Shown here piece after piece: positions 1 through 10,452 of a stretch of DNA of 64,000 nt. The notes below the pieces were generated by a model. The model did no database searches and had not been told where the DNA came from. It saw nothing but the letters and a program-made list of their open reading frames with translations. Source of the DNA: Clostridia bacterium. GTDB taxonomy: Bacteria > Bacillota > Clostridia > TANB77 > CAG-508. The stretch spans positions 1-64,000 of the forward strand of contig JAAWAX010000041.1 in the NCBI GenBank assembly GCA_022792395.1, read 5' to 3'. Position numbers and translations under genes: made by a program. Position 1 is the stretch's first letter. Every line of letters begins with the position of its first letter.

Positions 1-13
1 TGTAGCAATTACC

Positions 14-1396
14 ATGATAGCTTTTTTTGGTATCTATAGGCAAAAACAAAATAGAATGGAAAACATAATGAAAGACTATGATTTAGCGATGGACCTAAAA
101 GGAACTAGAAATATTAGATTAAAGCTAAATACAGAAAGTAAGACAGTTATAAAAGATGCAGATGGAAATGAAGTAGAAAATACGGATAATTTAACAGAGG
201 AAGAAATCGCAGAAAAAGGGTATACAAAGGAAGAAATACCTAATAATGCAAATGAAGTCAAAAATGTTGAAAACTATCAAAAAGCTCAAAAGGTAATAGA
301 AAAAAGATTAGAAAAATTGGGAGCTAGTAACTATATTATAAAATTAGAGGAAGAAACTGGAGATATTGTGATAGAACTGACTGAAAATGATGCGACAGAC
401 CACATTATCAGTAATTTGTATACGGTAGGAAAATTTGAAATTGTAGATAGTGAGACAAAAGAAGTTTTGATGAACAATAGTGATATTAAGCAAGCAAGAG
501 TTATGTATGGTTCAGGAAGCAATACAACAAGTAGTGGAACTTCAGTATATTTGCAAATAGAATTTAATAAAGAAGGTAAAAGAAAACTAGAAGAAATTAG
601 CAACCAATATATAGCAATTGAAAACACAACATCAGAAGATAATACGACAGAGGATAATGATACATCAGAAGATGCTTTGGCAGATAATAGCGATACAACA
701 GAAGAGACAGAAACAATAGCAGAAAAGAAAATAACAATGAAGCTAGATGATGAAGAAATCATGTCAACTAGTTTTGATGAACCAGTTAGAACTGGGAAAT
801 TACAATTATCATTTGGAGCAGCATCAACAGACCAAGATACTTTACAAGGATATATTGACCAAGCTTCTAGTATGGCAACTGTACTAGATACTGGAAATTT
901 ACCAGTAAAATATGATTTGGCAGAAAATCAATATATTTTATCAGATATAACAGATAATGAAATAGCAATTGCTATTTATGTGATTTTAGCAATAGTAGTA
1001 ATAGCTATGATTGTATTAATGATAAGATATAAAGTTTTAGGAGCACTAGGTGTTATTTCTTATATTGGATTTATATCATTATTGATGATAATTGTTAGAT
1101 ATACGAATGTTGTTATTTCCATAGAAGGAATTTTCGGAATGGTAATAGCATTTGTGTTAAATTATATTTTAGTAAGCCAATTGTTAGCAAAAGTTAATGA
1201 CAGAAATGTAGTATACAAAGAGTTCTTTATCAAAATAATACCTATTATGATTATGGTAGTTACCTGCTGTTTTATCAGATGGATACCAATTAGTAGTTTT
1301 GGTATGACAATGTTCTGGGGAATTGTTTTAATAGCAATTTATAATAGTATTGTAACCAATAGTTTATTAAAAATAGAAACAAGAAAGGAAAAATAG
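14..1396 (+). CDS. secD: Protein translocase subunit SecD (5' end may lie outside the window)
   Basis: DLKGTRNIRLKL start, SecD-type beta domain and C-terminal TM bundle; followed directly by a SecF-like ORF. Confidence 0.85.
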   Translation: MIAFFGIYRQKQNRMENIMKDYDLAMDLKGTRNIRLKLNTESKTVIKDADGNEVENTDNLTEEEIAEKGYTKEEIPNNANEVKNVENYQKAQKVIEKRLEKLGASNYIIKLEEETGDIVIELTENDATDHIISNLYTVGKFEIVDSETKEVLMNNSDIKQARVMYGSGSNTTSSGTSVYLQIEFNKEGKRKLEEISNQYIAIENTTSEDNTTEDNDTSEDALADNSDTTEETETIAEKKITMKLDDEEIMSTSFDEPVRTGKLQLSFGAASTDQDTLQGYIDQASSMATVLDTGNLPVKYDLAENQYILSDITDNEIAIAIYVILAIVVIAMIVLMIRYKVLGALGVISYIGFISLLMIIVRYTNVVISIEGIFGMVIAFVLNYILVSQLLAKVNDRNVVYKEFFIKIIPIMIMVVTCCFIRWIPISSFGMTMFWGIVLIAIYNSIVTNSLLKIETRKEK

Positions 1397-1398
1397 AA

Positions 1399-2058
1399 AT
1401 GAAAGAAATAAGCAAAAAAGTTAAAATAGTAGCACTTTTCATAGCGGTTGTTATCATAGTTGGTATGATTGTTACATTTACAATTGGTTTGAATTTTGAT
1501 TTAAGATATCAAGAAACGAAAAAAATACAATTATATTTGGAAAAAGAATTCGAATTAGCAGATATCAAACAAATAACCGATGAAATTTTACCAAATCAAG
1601 CTGTTATACTTCAAAAAGTGGAAGTATTTGAAGATACAGTTGATATTCTTGCTAAAGATATTACAGAAGAACAAAAAAATAATATCATCAGTAAAGTCAA
1701 TGAAAAATATGGAATAGAATTATCACAAGATACCATTGAGATAGTCAACCTACCACATACAAGAGGAAGAGATATTATAAGACCATACCTTATGCCATTT
1801 GCCATTGCAACCATTATTATATTGATTTATATGGTAGTAAGATATTATAAATTAGGAATGATTAAAATTTTATTAGAGACAGTTGTCTTGTTGATAGTAG
1901 CACAAGCTACTTTATTGAGTGTTATGGCAATTACTCGCATTCCAATAGGAAGAGTAACAATTCCATTGGTATTAGCAGTATATGTATTGTCTTTGGTTGG
2001 AATAACTACTGATTTTGAAAAAAAATTAACTGAAAAGAAAAACGAAGAAGAGAAATAA
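1399..2058 (+). CDS. secF: SecF-like protein translocase subunit (short, divergent)
   Basis: Immediately downstream of secD; N-terminal TM, FDLRYQ..., C-terminal TM bundle. Confidence 0.7.
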   Translation: MKEISKKVKIVALFIAVVIIVGMIVTFTIGLNFDLRYQETKKIQLYLEKEFELADIKQITDEILPNQAVILQKVEVFEDTVDILAKDITEEQKNNIISKVNEKYGIELSQDTIEIVNLPHTRGRDIIRPYLMPFAIATIIILIYMVVRYYKLGMIKILLETVVLLIVAQATLLSVMAITRIPIGRVTIPLVLAVYVLSLVGITTDFEKKLTEKKNEEEK

Positions 2059-2060
2059 GA

Positions 2061-2096
2061 AACAGATGGAATCAAGAAACGGTTCCGTCTGTTTTT
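2061..2096 (+). terminator. Rho-independent terminator after secDF
   Basis: AAACAGATGGAA..TTCCGTCTGTTTTT hairpin plus T run. Confidence 0.75.
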
Positions 2097-2105
2097 AGAG
2101 ATAAC

Positions 2106-2360
2106 TCATTCTTTTTTAACTTTATAAAACCTTCCACGATAGAGCATAACTGTATCCCCAGTGACTGTCTCGAAGTACTGCTTGTGATAATAAGGTCGAC
2201 TAAATTTGGCAGTAGAAACGAGTAAAAGTGTTGCTAAAATGAGTATTGTTGCATGTGTGTTTTTCCGAATAATTAATCTCCTTTTCTGTTTGCTTAACAA
2301 TTTTGTATTAATATTAGTATAACATAAAAAATATGTAAAGCTATTTAAACTAAAATACAA
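2106..2360 (-). CDS. Small hypothetical membrane protein (start uncertain; real start probably near 2270)
   Basis: One TM segment followed by ETVTGDTVMLYRGRFYKVKKE; contains in-frame CGG at 2265-2267. Confidence 0.4.
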   Translation of the reverse strand: MYFSLNSFTYFLCYTNINTKLLSKQKRRLIIRKNTHATILILATLLLVSTAKFSRPYYHKQYFETVTGDTVMLYRGRFYKVKKE

Positions 2361-2485
2361 AAAGTAAACAGAAAACTGTCAATAATGTAAATAGTAGACT
2401 TGAAGATTATGTAAAATTATGATAAAATGGAAATATATCAAGTATATCTCTGCCAAAAAGATTATTTTATACAGGAGGATTTTTT

Positions 2486-3031
2486 ATGAAAGCAAAAAAA
2501 GGGATTTTGTATTTAACATTATGCATAATATCAACCATGTTGTTACTTGGCTGGTATGTTGCTCGGATACATGAGATAATAGAATTTAATGAAAAAATAT
2601 TAGTTTCGTTACAAACTTATGCAGAACAGGAAAGCGAAGGTTTAATCTACATATTTCAGGTGGATTCTGAAGCAAGGCAGTGGTCAAGTGAAATCAGTTG
2701 TGATGAGTTAGCCCAAAACAGATTAGAATTGAGAAAAAGGATATTTCTTAATTATGATGCTGAATTAGGAGTGGAAAAAGGCACAATGTTTCTTTACATA
2801 AACCAATCTCATCTTTGGTGGTTAAGAGTAACTCTTATTTACATTTTAGTATTTGGAGGAAGACTATTAATGCTATATCATACCAAAGAATGGGATAAAC
2901 CGCTAATAAAAGTCGACTGCAAAAAGATTAAAGACAGAGCGAAGAATATCTCTAAAGCTTTGGCTACTAATTTAGCAAGAAACAGTATTGTTAGAAGAAT
3001 GGTAACCTATAAACAGAAATTCAAAAAATAA
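2486..3031 (+). CDS. Hypothetical membrane protein
   Basis: RBS aggagg; two TM segments; contains in-frame CGG at 2564-2566. Confidence 0.6.
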   Translation: MKAKKGILYLTLCIISTMLLLGWYVARIHEIIEFNEKILVSLQTYAEQESEGLIYIFQVDSEARQWSSEISCDELAQNRLELRKRIFLNYDAELGVEKGTMFLYINQSHLWWLRVTLIYILVFGGRLLMLYHTKEWDKPLIKVDCKKIKDRAKNISKALATNLARNSIVRRMVTYKQKFKK

Positions 3032-3248
3032 GAAAAACAAAAAAGGCGGAGAAAGAAAGATAGAAGATATATCTAAAGTGAAGCAAGGCCAGAACAACGG
3101 TCTTGTTTTTCTATTATTTACTAGAAATACAAAAAACGATAAGTTTAGTGAAAAAACAAAAAAATTCATAAAAAAGTATACAAAAATAAAAAACTAATGA
3201 TATAATAAAACCCAAAGGTAGAATAAAAAACGGAGGAAAAATAAAAAG

Positions 3249-5714
3249 ATGGGAAACATAGTATTATTAGATGAATTGACTATTAATAAAATAGCTGCTG
3301 GAGAAGTAATTGAAAGACCAGCATCTGTTATAAAAGAAATGATAGAAAACTCAATTGATGCAGGAGCAACCAACATAACAGTAGAAATTAAAAATGGAGG
3401 AATTTCGTATATAAAAGTAACAGACAACGGAAGAGGAATTGCCCAAGATGATTTAGAAATTGCATTTGAAAGGCATGCTACCAGTAAAATTAGAACAGCA
3501 GATGATTTGGATACAGTAACCTCAATGGGGTTTAGAGGAGAAGCTTTAGCTAGTATTGCAGCCATAAGTCAAGTAGAGATGATATCAAAAACAAAAGAAC
3601 AAGAAACGGGATATAGAATTGTAGTAGAAGGTGGAGATATTTTAGAACAAGAAGAAGTAGGATGCCAAATGGGAACATCTATTACAGTTAGAAATTTGTT
3701 TTTTAATACACCAGTAAGATATAAATTTTTGAAAAAGGATTATACGGAATCTGGCTATATAGAAGATGTTATAACAAGAATTGCATTAGTAAATCCAACC
3801 ATTGCTATAAAATTAATTAATACAGGAAAAACCATCATTCAAACCAATGGAAGTGGAGATTTAAAAAGTGTAATTTATAGTATCTATGGAAAAGATGTAG
3901 CAAATGGCATTATGGAGCTTAACTATCAATATGAAGACATTACCATTTTAGGAGTTGTTGGAAAACCAGAAATAGCAAGATCAAATCGTTCCAATCAATT
4001 ATTTTTTGTCAATAAAAGATATATCAAAGATAGAACATTAACAGCGGCAACAGAACAAGCTTACAAAGGGTTGATACCAATTGGGAAATTTGGATTTGTT
4101 ATTTTAAATTTAGAAATGAACCCAGCAAAAGTAGATGTCAATGTTCATCCAGCAAAATTAGAAGTGCGTTTTGAAGAAGAAAACAAAATATTCCAAGCGA
4201 TTTATCATGCCATAAAAGATACCCTATTAAAAAGTGAATTAGTAGTAAATACAAGTGCAACATCTAGAGAATTAAGCTTTGAAGAAAGATTGAAAAATAT
4301 AAGAGAAGCCAAAAAAGAAAATACGAATAACGGATTGTTTGGATTCAGGAAACAAAATGAGAAGCAAATTGAAAAATATACACAAGAAGAAAGTATAATA
4401 AAAACAAATCATGTTGATGAGGAAAAAGAAAATGAAATAGAATCAATTGCAATAGAAAAATCATCGATAGGTGCTCCTATTGATACTTCAGATGTATTAA
4501 GGCAACTAAAAGAGATGAAAGAGAAAATAAGCAAAGAACTAGAAGAAAAAAATGTAACACCAATTGTTGGCTTAAAAGAGACAGAAGTAAAATATCAATT
4601 AGAACAGAAAGAAGAACAAGAGATAAAAGAAATAATAGCAGAAGAAAAGGAAAAAAAGCAAGAAAGTGATATAGTAGAAAAAAGAGAAGAACTAGTAAAT
4701 GGATTCTTAAAAGACAATCAAGAACCAAATAAGGAAGAACAATTAAAAGATAAAGAAGATTTATTAGGAATGAAAGAAAATGGTAGCAAGGAAGAGACAG
4801 AAGTAATAAAAACAGAACAAGTTGAAGAAAATAAGCAAGAAGACTATGAAGCAGAAATGAAGAAAGAAAAAACAAAAGAGATAATACAGGGTATAGATGA
4901 CCCAGAAGTACAAAAAGAAGTTCAAGAAATCAAACAAAAAATGCAGGATTTAAATGACAATCCAGAAGTAGTATCCAAAGATTTTAATGAAATGTATGCT
5001 AAAATGTTTGGAAGATTACCAATCGAAATGGAGCAACAAATAGAAGAACAAGAAAAGCAAGAGCAACAAAGAAGCAGTGCAGTAGATATCATAAAAGACA
5101 ATCTATCTGTATTTGATGAAACAGAGGAATTTCAAAAACCTACTTATAAATTTGTTGGAATTGTATTTAGAACCTATATCATATTAGAAATCGATAAAGA
5201 AATGTATATACTAGACCAACATGCAGCACATGAAAGAATTATGTATGAAAAAGTAAAGAAAAATTATTATAGTGAGCAAAATAAAGATTCTCAAATGTTG
5301 TTATTACCAGATGTTATGACATTATCACATAAAGAAATGGATATTGCAAAAGAGAATATAGAAATGTTTGAGCAAGCAGGATTTAGTTTAGAGGAATTTG
5401 GAGAAAATACGATAAAATTAACTGGTGTACCAACCGTATGTATGGATTTAAATACTAAAGAACTATTTCTAGAAACACTAGATGAAATTAATACAGTAGC
5501 CAGAACAGCGAAACAAGAAAAGGAAGAAAAATTTATTTCTACAGTAGCATGTAAAGCAGCAGTGAAGGCCAATATGGCATTAGATGAAAAAGAAGTAGAT
5601 GCATTAATGGATAAGCTATTAGAATTGCCAAATCCATTTACTTGTCCTCATGGAAGACCGACTGTCATTAAAATGACAAAATATGATATTGAAAGAAAAT
5701 TTGCTAGAAAATAA
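3249..5714 (+). CDS. mutL: DNA mismatch repair protein MutL
   Basis: GHKL motifs AAGEVIERPASVIKEMIENSIDAGAT, GFRGEALASIAAI; C-terminal LDQHAAHERI. Confidence 0.97.
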   Translation: MGNIVLLDELTINKIAAGEVIERPASVIKEMIENSIDAGATNITVEIKNGGISYIKVTDNGRGIAQDDLEIAFERHATSKIRTADDLDTVTSMGFRGEALASIAAISQVEMISKTKEQETGYRIVVEGGDILEQEEVGCQMGTSITVRNLFFNTPVRYKFLKKDYTESGYIEDVITRIALVNPTIAIKLINTGKTIIQTNGSGDLKSVIYSIYGKDVANGIMELNYQYEDITILGVVGKPEIARSNRSNQLFFVNKRYIKDRTLTAATEQAYKGLIPIGKFGFVILNLEMNPAKVDVNVHPAKLEVRFEEENKIFQAIYHAIKDTLLKSELVVNTSATSRELSFEERLKNIREAKKENTNNGLFGFRKQNEKQIEKYTQEESIIKTNHVDEEKENEIESIAIEKSSIGAPIDTSDVLRQLKEMKEKISKELEEKNVTPIVGLKETEVKYQLEQKEEQEIKEIIAEEKEKKQESDIVEKREELVNGFLKDNQEPNKEEQLKDKEDLLGMKENGSKEETEVIKTEQVEENKQEDYEAEMKKEKTKEIIQGIDDPEVQKEVQEIKQKMQDLNDNPEVVSKDFNEMYAKMFGRLPIEMEQQIEEQEKQEQQRSSAVDIIKDNLSVFDETEEFQKPTYKFVGIVFRTYIILEIDKEMYILDQHAAHERIMYEKVKKNYYSEQNKDSQMLLLPDVMTLSHKEMDIAKENIEMFEQAGFSLEEFGENTIKLTGVPTVCMDLNTKELFLETLDEINTVARTAKQEKEEKFISTVACKAAVKANMALDEKEVDALMDKLLELPNPFTCPHGRPTVIKMTKYDIERKFARK

Positions 5715-5726
5715 AAAAATTAAAAA

Positions 5727-5796
5727 ATGGTTAAATTGTGCCTGTCCCAGATTAGCCAAAAATGGTTAAGTTGTGCCTGTCCCACTTTAACCATTG
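5727..5796 (+). repeat. REP-like tandem pair (GTGCCTGTCCCA) copy 1
   Basis: Two copies of atggttaa.ttgtgcctgtccca. Confidence 0.9.
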
Positions 5797-6249
5797 GGAA
5801 GGATAATAGATAAAATGGCATTTATCATAATAGTAACAATTGCAATATATTTAATTTTAATGGCTTGGACTTGGCAAAGTTTAGGATTTTTGGAAAAACC
5901 AAAAAAAGTAGCTTTTATCATAATTGGAATGATACTGATGTATCTGATAACATTAATCATTTTTCAAATGGCAAAAGAGGGAATTGTTTACGAAAACGAA
6001 CCAATAAGAAAAAGTATACAAAACATTTTAGTGGCTATTTTTACAGGAATAAATGGAATGATTGTAATGCCACAAATCGGAAAAATACTAGACAAAATGA
6101 ATGAAGATGAATTAGAACAAATCCAATGGAAAAAAAGAATTATCCTATTAATCATTGTAGTTATTTTATGTGTCATTTTTGAAGTAGGTTATATGAAAGA
6201 TACACAAAAAGGGATTTTAAATATATATCATTCTATGATACAAAAATAA
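5794..6249 (+). CDS. Four-TM hypothetical membrane protein
   Basis: ORF with TM segments; start TTG 5794 or ATG 5815. Confidence 0.6.
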   Translation: MGRIIDKMAFIIIVTIAIYLILMAWTWQSLGFLEKPKKVAFIIIGMILMYLITLIIFQMAKEGIVYENEPIRKSIQNILVAIFTGINGMIVMPQIGKILDKMNEDELEQIQWKKRIILLIIVVILCVIFEVGYMKDTQKGILNIYHSMIQK

Positions 6250-6256
6250 GAGGGGG

Positions 6257-6895
6257 ATGTTAAATATGGATTCAATAAAATTGATAAGAGAAATTGAAGA
6301 AAGAAGAAAGCGAGCGAAAGAAGAAGCAGAAGAACTAATAGAAATACTAAAAACAGAATTGTTTAAAAGACAAGAATATGCAGAACATGTTTTAAGTGTA
6401 GATTATCGAATAAAAGAAAAATCAAGTATTTTAGAAAAAATAGAATTTTTTAAATTACGTTATCCAGAAAAATCAGATTTAGAGATATTAGAAGAGGAAA
6501 TAAGAGATATAATTGGAATTACAGTAGAAACCAGAAGTGTAGAGGATTATATAATAGCTTTTGTAGGAACAGTAAATGCTATACAAGAAGTCAAAGGATT
6601 AAAGATGCCAAAACAAAAAGATGTTTTATTGCATGATGGAACTAATACTGGAACAAAAAGCAGTGAGCTTTGGAGTAATGTTAATACTAAAACAAACGGA
6701 CTTATATTTTTATCCATGTATTATCGACCAGAAAATGGTATTCCTTATGAAATTCAAATTGCTGATAGAGAAAATATACAGAGGAGAAACAGCACACATG
6801 ATGAATTTAAAGTACAAAAATATAAAGAAGTAAGACAGCAAACAAATAACTCAAGAGAAAAAGAAATACCAGAATCAAGTGAAGAAGAAAAATAA
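6257..6895 (+). CDS. RelA/SpoT-like nucleotidyltransferase-fold protein (divergent)
   Basis: DYRIKEKSSILEKI, RDIIGITVETRSVEDY, PYEIQI..., THDEFKVQKY resemble the alarmone synthetase core. Confidence 0.55.
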   Translation: MLNMDSIKLIREIEERRKRAKEEAEELIEILKTELFKRQEYAEHVLSVDYRIKEKSSILEKIEFFKLRYPEKSDLEILEEEIRDIIGITVETRSVEDYIIAFVGTVNAIQEVKGLKMPKQKDVLLHDGTNTGTKSSELWSNVNTKTNGLIFLSMYYRPENGIPYEIQIADRENIQRRNSTHDEFKVQKYKEVRQQTNNSREKEIPESSEEEK

Positions 6896-6970
6896 AAATT
6901 ACCAATGGAGAGAAATTTTTAACAAAATTATTCGAAAAAATGCTTCTAAATGGTAATAAGGAGTGACAAA

Positions 6971-7903
6971 ATGGAAAAAGTAATTGTGATTTGTGGACCA
7001 ACAGCATCTGGAAAAACCAGTCTATCCATTGAACTGGCAAAAAAAATAAATGGAGAAATTATATCAGCAGATTCCATGCAAATTTATCAAGAAATGGATA
7101 TAGGAACAGCAAAACCCAATAGAGAAGAAAGACAAGGAATTAAGCATTATCTTTTAGATTTTGTATCTCCAGAAGAAAGGTATAGTGTTGCAGATTATAA
7201 AAAAGATGCCAAAAAAGCAATGGAAGAAATTATAAAAAAAGGGAAAACGCCAATTGTAGTAGGAGGAACTGGTCTTTATATTGATAGTTTGATTTATGAA
7301 ATAGAATATCCCAATATAAAATATGATGAAAATTACCGAAAAAAGTTGGAGGAAAGAGTAAGATTAGAAGGATTGGAAAAACTATATGAAGAAGCAGAAA
7401 AAATTGATTCAGTGGCGATTCAAAAAATTAGCTCTAACGATGAAAAAAGAATTCTTAGAATATTAGAAATCTATCATGCAACGGGAAAAACAAAAACAGA
7501 ACAAGAAATCGAATCACGAAAGAATCCAATTCCCTATGACTATCAAGTTTATGCCTTAAGATGGGATAGAGAAGTTCTGTATGAAAGAATTAATAGAAGA
7601 GTTAATCAAATGATAGAACAAGGTTTAATAGAAGAAGTAGAAAAAATCTTAAAAAAATATAAAAAATTCCCAACAGCAATGCAGGGATTAGGATATAAAG
7701 AAGTAGTAGAATATTTAAATTGCAAGATAACCAAAGAAGAAATGATAGAAAAGATAAAAATGGAAACAAGAAGATATGCGAAAAGACAAATGACCTGGTT
7801 TCGAAAAAATAAGCAAACAATCTGGTTAGAAGGACAAGCCGATATAAAAGATAATATGAACGTAATTTTAAATAATAGAGAAAGAATAGAAAGCAATTTT
7901 TAA
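6971..7903 (+). CDS. miaA: tRNA dimethylallyltransferase MiaA
   Basis: VICGPTASGKTSLSIELAK, ISADSMQIYQEMDIGTAKP, VVGGTGLYIDSL. Confidence 0.97.
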   Translation: MEKVIVICGPTASGKTSLSIELAKKINGEIISADSMQIYQEMDIGTAKPNREERQGIKHYLLDFVSPEERYSVADYKKDAKKAMEEIIKKGKTPIVVGGTGLYIDSLIYEIEYPNIKYDENYRKKLEERVRLEGLEKLYEEAEKIDSVAIQKISSNDEKRILRILEIYHATGKTKTEQEIESRKNPIPYDYQVYALRWDREVLYERINRRVNQMIEQGLIEEVEKILKKYKKFPTAMQGLGYKEVVEYLNCKITKEEMIEKIKMETRRYAKRQMTWFRKNKQTIWLEGQADIKDNMNVILNNRERIESNF

Positions 7904-7962
7904 GACACAGCCAAGGCGGGGAAAATAAAAAAGATGTTTTCATTTAGAAAGGATGAGAAACC

Positions 7963-9261
7963 TTGAAAAAAGAGAACCAAAAGATACAAAAGAAAAAAGA
8001 AAAAAGAAGGATGGAAAGCAGAAAAGAGAAAACAACCAAACAAAATAAAAAAATAATTGTATATATTGCTTTAAGCGTTATTACGATGTATATTATTTAT
8101 GCTATCTATCTGTTAGTAAAACAACCAACTCATACTTTTACCATAGAAGAAGGAAAGTTATACCAAGAAGAAACTGAAATCGGTTATGTCATTCGAAAAG
8201 AAACAGTGGTAAGAGGCGAGAACTATAAAAATGGAATGGTAGCGATTAAATCAGAAGGAGAAAGGGCAGCGAAAGATGAAAATATTTTTAGATATTATAG
8301 TACCAATGAAGAATCCTTAAAGAAGAAAATAGAAGATTTAGACAATAAAATACAAGAGGTTATGCTAAATGATACGAGTCTATTTAATTCTGATATGAAA
8401 CTATTGGAAAATCAAATTGATGAAAAAGTGGAAAATATTAATCAAATACAAGATAGTACAAAATTAGCAGAATATAAGAAAACAATTAGTGATTTGGTAA
8501 CAAAAAAAGCACAAATAGCAGGAGACTTAAGTCCAAAAGGTTCTTACTTAAACCAATTAATTGAAGAAAGAAAAGGATATGAAAGTCAACTAAACTCTGG
8601 AGCAGAATATGTAAAAGCACCAACAAGTGGCATTGTATCATATAAAGTGGATGGGTTAGAAGAAACCCTAACACCAGATAATTTTAGTTCATTAAGCAAA
8701 GAATATTTAGAAAATCTTGATTTAAAGACAGGAAAATTAGTAGCAACAAGTGAAGAAAGTGGAAAAGTAATTGATAATTTTTCTTGTTACATTGTAACTA
8801 TATCTTCTTCAGAAGAAGCTAAAAGTGCAGAAGTGGGAGAAAAAATAAAAATTAGATTGTCAAACAATACAGAAATTCCAGCAGAAATTACAAATCTTAT
8901 CAAAGAAGAGGAAGAAGATGTTATTATCATATTGAAAATTGAAAAACAAATTGAAGAACTAATCAATTATAGAAAAATATCTTTGGATTTAATTTGGTGG
9001 GATGATTCTGGATTAAAAGTACCAAATCAAGCCATTGTAAATGTGGATAATTTAGACTATGTTGTTAGAAATAGGGCTGGATATTTAAGCAAAATGTTGG
9101 TAAAAATAAAGAAGCAAGGAGAAAAATATGCAATTGTAGAAACCTATACAACAGAAGAATTAAAAGAATTAGGATTTTCCAATGAAGAAATAGACAATTA
9201 TAAAAAAATATCCCTTTACGATGAAATATTATTAAATCCAAATTTAGATATGATAAAATAA
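7963..9261 (+). CDS. HlyD-like/membrane-fusion-type protein upstream of sepF
   Basis: N-terminal TM, coiled coil, lipoyl-like APTSGIVSYKVDG. Confidence 0.6.
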   Translation: MKKENQKIQKKKEKRRMESRKEKTTKQNKKIIVYIALSVITMYIIYAIYLLVKQPTHTFTIEEGKLYQEETEIGYVIRKETVVRGENYKNGMVAIKSEGERAAKDENIFRYYSTNEESLKKKIEDLDNKIQEVMLNDTSLFNSDMKLLENQIDEKVENINQIQDSTKLAEYKKTISDLVTKKAQIAGDLSPKGSYLNQLIEERKGYESQLNSGAEYVKAPTSGIVSYKVDGLEETLTPDNFSSLSKEYLENLDLKTGKLVATSEESGKVIDNFSCYIVTISSSEEAKSAEVGEKIKIRLSNNTEIPAEITNLIKEEEEDVIIILKIEKQIEELINYRKISLDLIWWDDSGLKVPNQAIVNVDNLDYVVRNRAGYLSKMLVKIKKQGEKYAIVETYTTEELKELGFSNEEIDNYKKISLYDEILLNPNLDMIK

Positions 9262-9385
9262 CTATTACAGAAATATTACAGAAATATTAAAAAATAATAA
9301 CATTTATAAAAAATATTGACAATCTTGTAAAAAAAGTGGATACTAAAGAAAATAAACAAATGAAGTAATTTTAGGAGGGTTTTTT

Positions 9386-9868
9386 ATGTCAGGAGCATTA
9401 ATGGACAAGGTATGGGGACTATTTGGAATGGATACAGCAGAGGAAGAAGAATACGATGAGGAAAATATATATGATTATGAAGATGATGAAGAAGAAGTAG
9501 AGGATAGAAAATTATTTGGAAGAAAAAATAAAGATAAAGTAGTTGCTATGCCACAAAGCAATGCGAATGCTATTAGAATGGTAATATCACAACCTACAAC
9601 ATTTGAACAATCAGATGAAATTTGTAGTTTTTTAAAAGAAAAAAAATCTATAATTGTTAATTTAGAATATGTAAATAAAGATGTTGCCAGAAGAATTGTA
9701 GACTTTATTAGTGGTGGTGTTTATGCTTTAGATGGATACATTCAAAAAGTATCAAATTCTATCTTTTTAGTAGCACCATCTAATTACGAAATAACAAACG
9801 AAATGGCAAGAGAAGAAATGAAAAGTAAACTTTCTGTTTCATGGTTAAAAAATAACGGAATGAACTAG
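9386..9868 (+). CDS. sepF: Cell division protein SepF
   Basis: Acidic linker plus DUF552 core (VNLEYVNKDVARRIVDFISGGVYALDGYIQKVSNSIFLVAPSN). Confidence 0.93.
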   Translation: MSGALMDKVWGLFGMDTAEEEEYDEENIYDYEDDEEEVEDRKLFGRKNKDKVVAMPQSNANAIRMVISQPTTFEQSDEICSFLKEKKSIIVNLEYVNKDVARRIVDFISGGVYALDGYIQKVSNSIFLVAPSNYEITNEMAREEMKSKLSVSWLKNNGMN

Positions 9869-9894
9869 TAATCCGTTTATTCAAGGAGGAAAAT

Positions 9895-10344
9895 ATGATA
9901 ACACCATTAGATATTGAAAATAAAAAATTCTCAAAACAAATGATGAATGGATATAGTGTAGAAGAAGTAGATGATTTTTTAGATGATTTAACAGCAGATT
10001 ATTCAAAAAATTATAAAGAAGCAACAGAACTAAAGGTGAAAGTAGAAGAGTTAACCAAAAGTTTAGAACATTATAAAACAATTGAAGAAACATTACAAAA
10101 TACTTTAATCATGGCTCAAACAACAGCAGATGATGTAAAAAAAATAGCAGCACAACAAGCAGAGCAAATGATTAACGAAGCAAAAACAATAGCAGAAAAA
10201 CAAGCAAGTGATTTGGATAGCGAAATTGTTGTAAGAAAGAAAGAATTAGAAGATGTAAAAAAACAATTTGATATTTATAAAGCAAAAATGGAATCATTAT
10301 TAATATCTCAATTAGAATTGTTAAAAGATATGAATAGAGAATAA
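9895..10344 (+). CDS. divIVA: DivIVA domain protein
   Basis: MITPLDIENKKFSKQMMNGYSVEEVDDFLDDL. Confidence 0.92.
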   Translation: MITPLDIENKKFSKQMMNGYSVEEVDDFLDDLTADYSKNYKEATELKVKVEELTKSLEHYKTIEETLQNTLIMAQTTADDVKKIAAQQAEQMINEAKTIAEKQASDLDSEIVVRKKELEDVKKQFDIYKAKMESLLISQLELLKDMNRE

Positions 10345-10452
10345 AATATAAAAGATACAAAAGAGAAACTATCTATGAAAATAGGTGGTTTTTTTGTTAT
10401 GTAAAAAACAAAAACTTTTGCTTATTGTTCAGGCTACTTTGATTTTCTCGAT

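Noticed and set aside
4477-4875. Long minus-strand ORF inside mutL (and many similar antisense ORFs in the track)
   Set aside because: Leu/Phe/Ser-rich shadow ORF of an E/K/Q-rich AT-rich gene; no RBS or domain-like sequence
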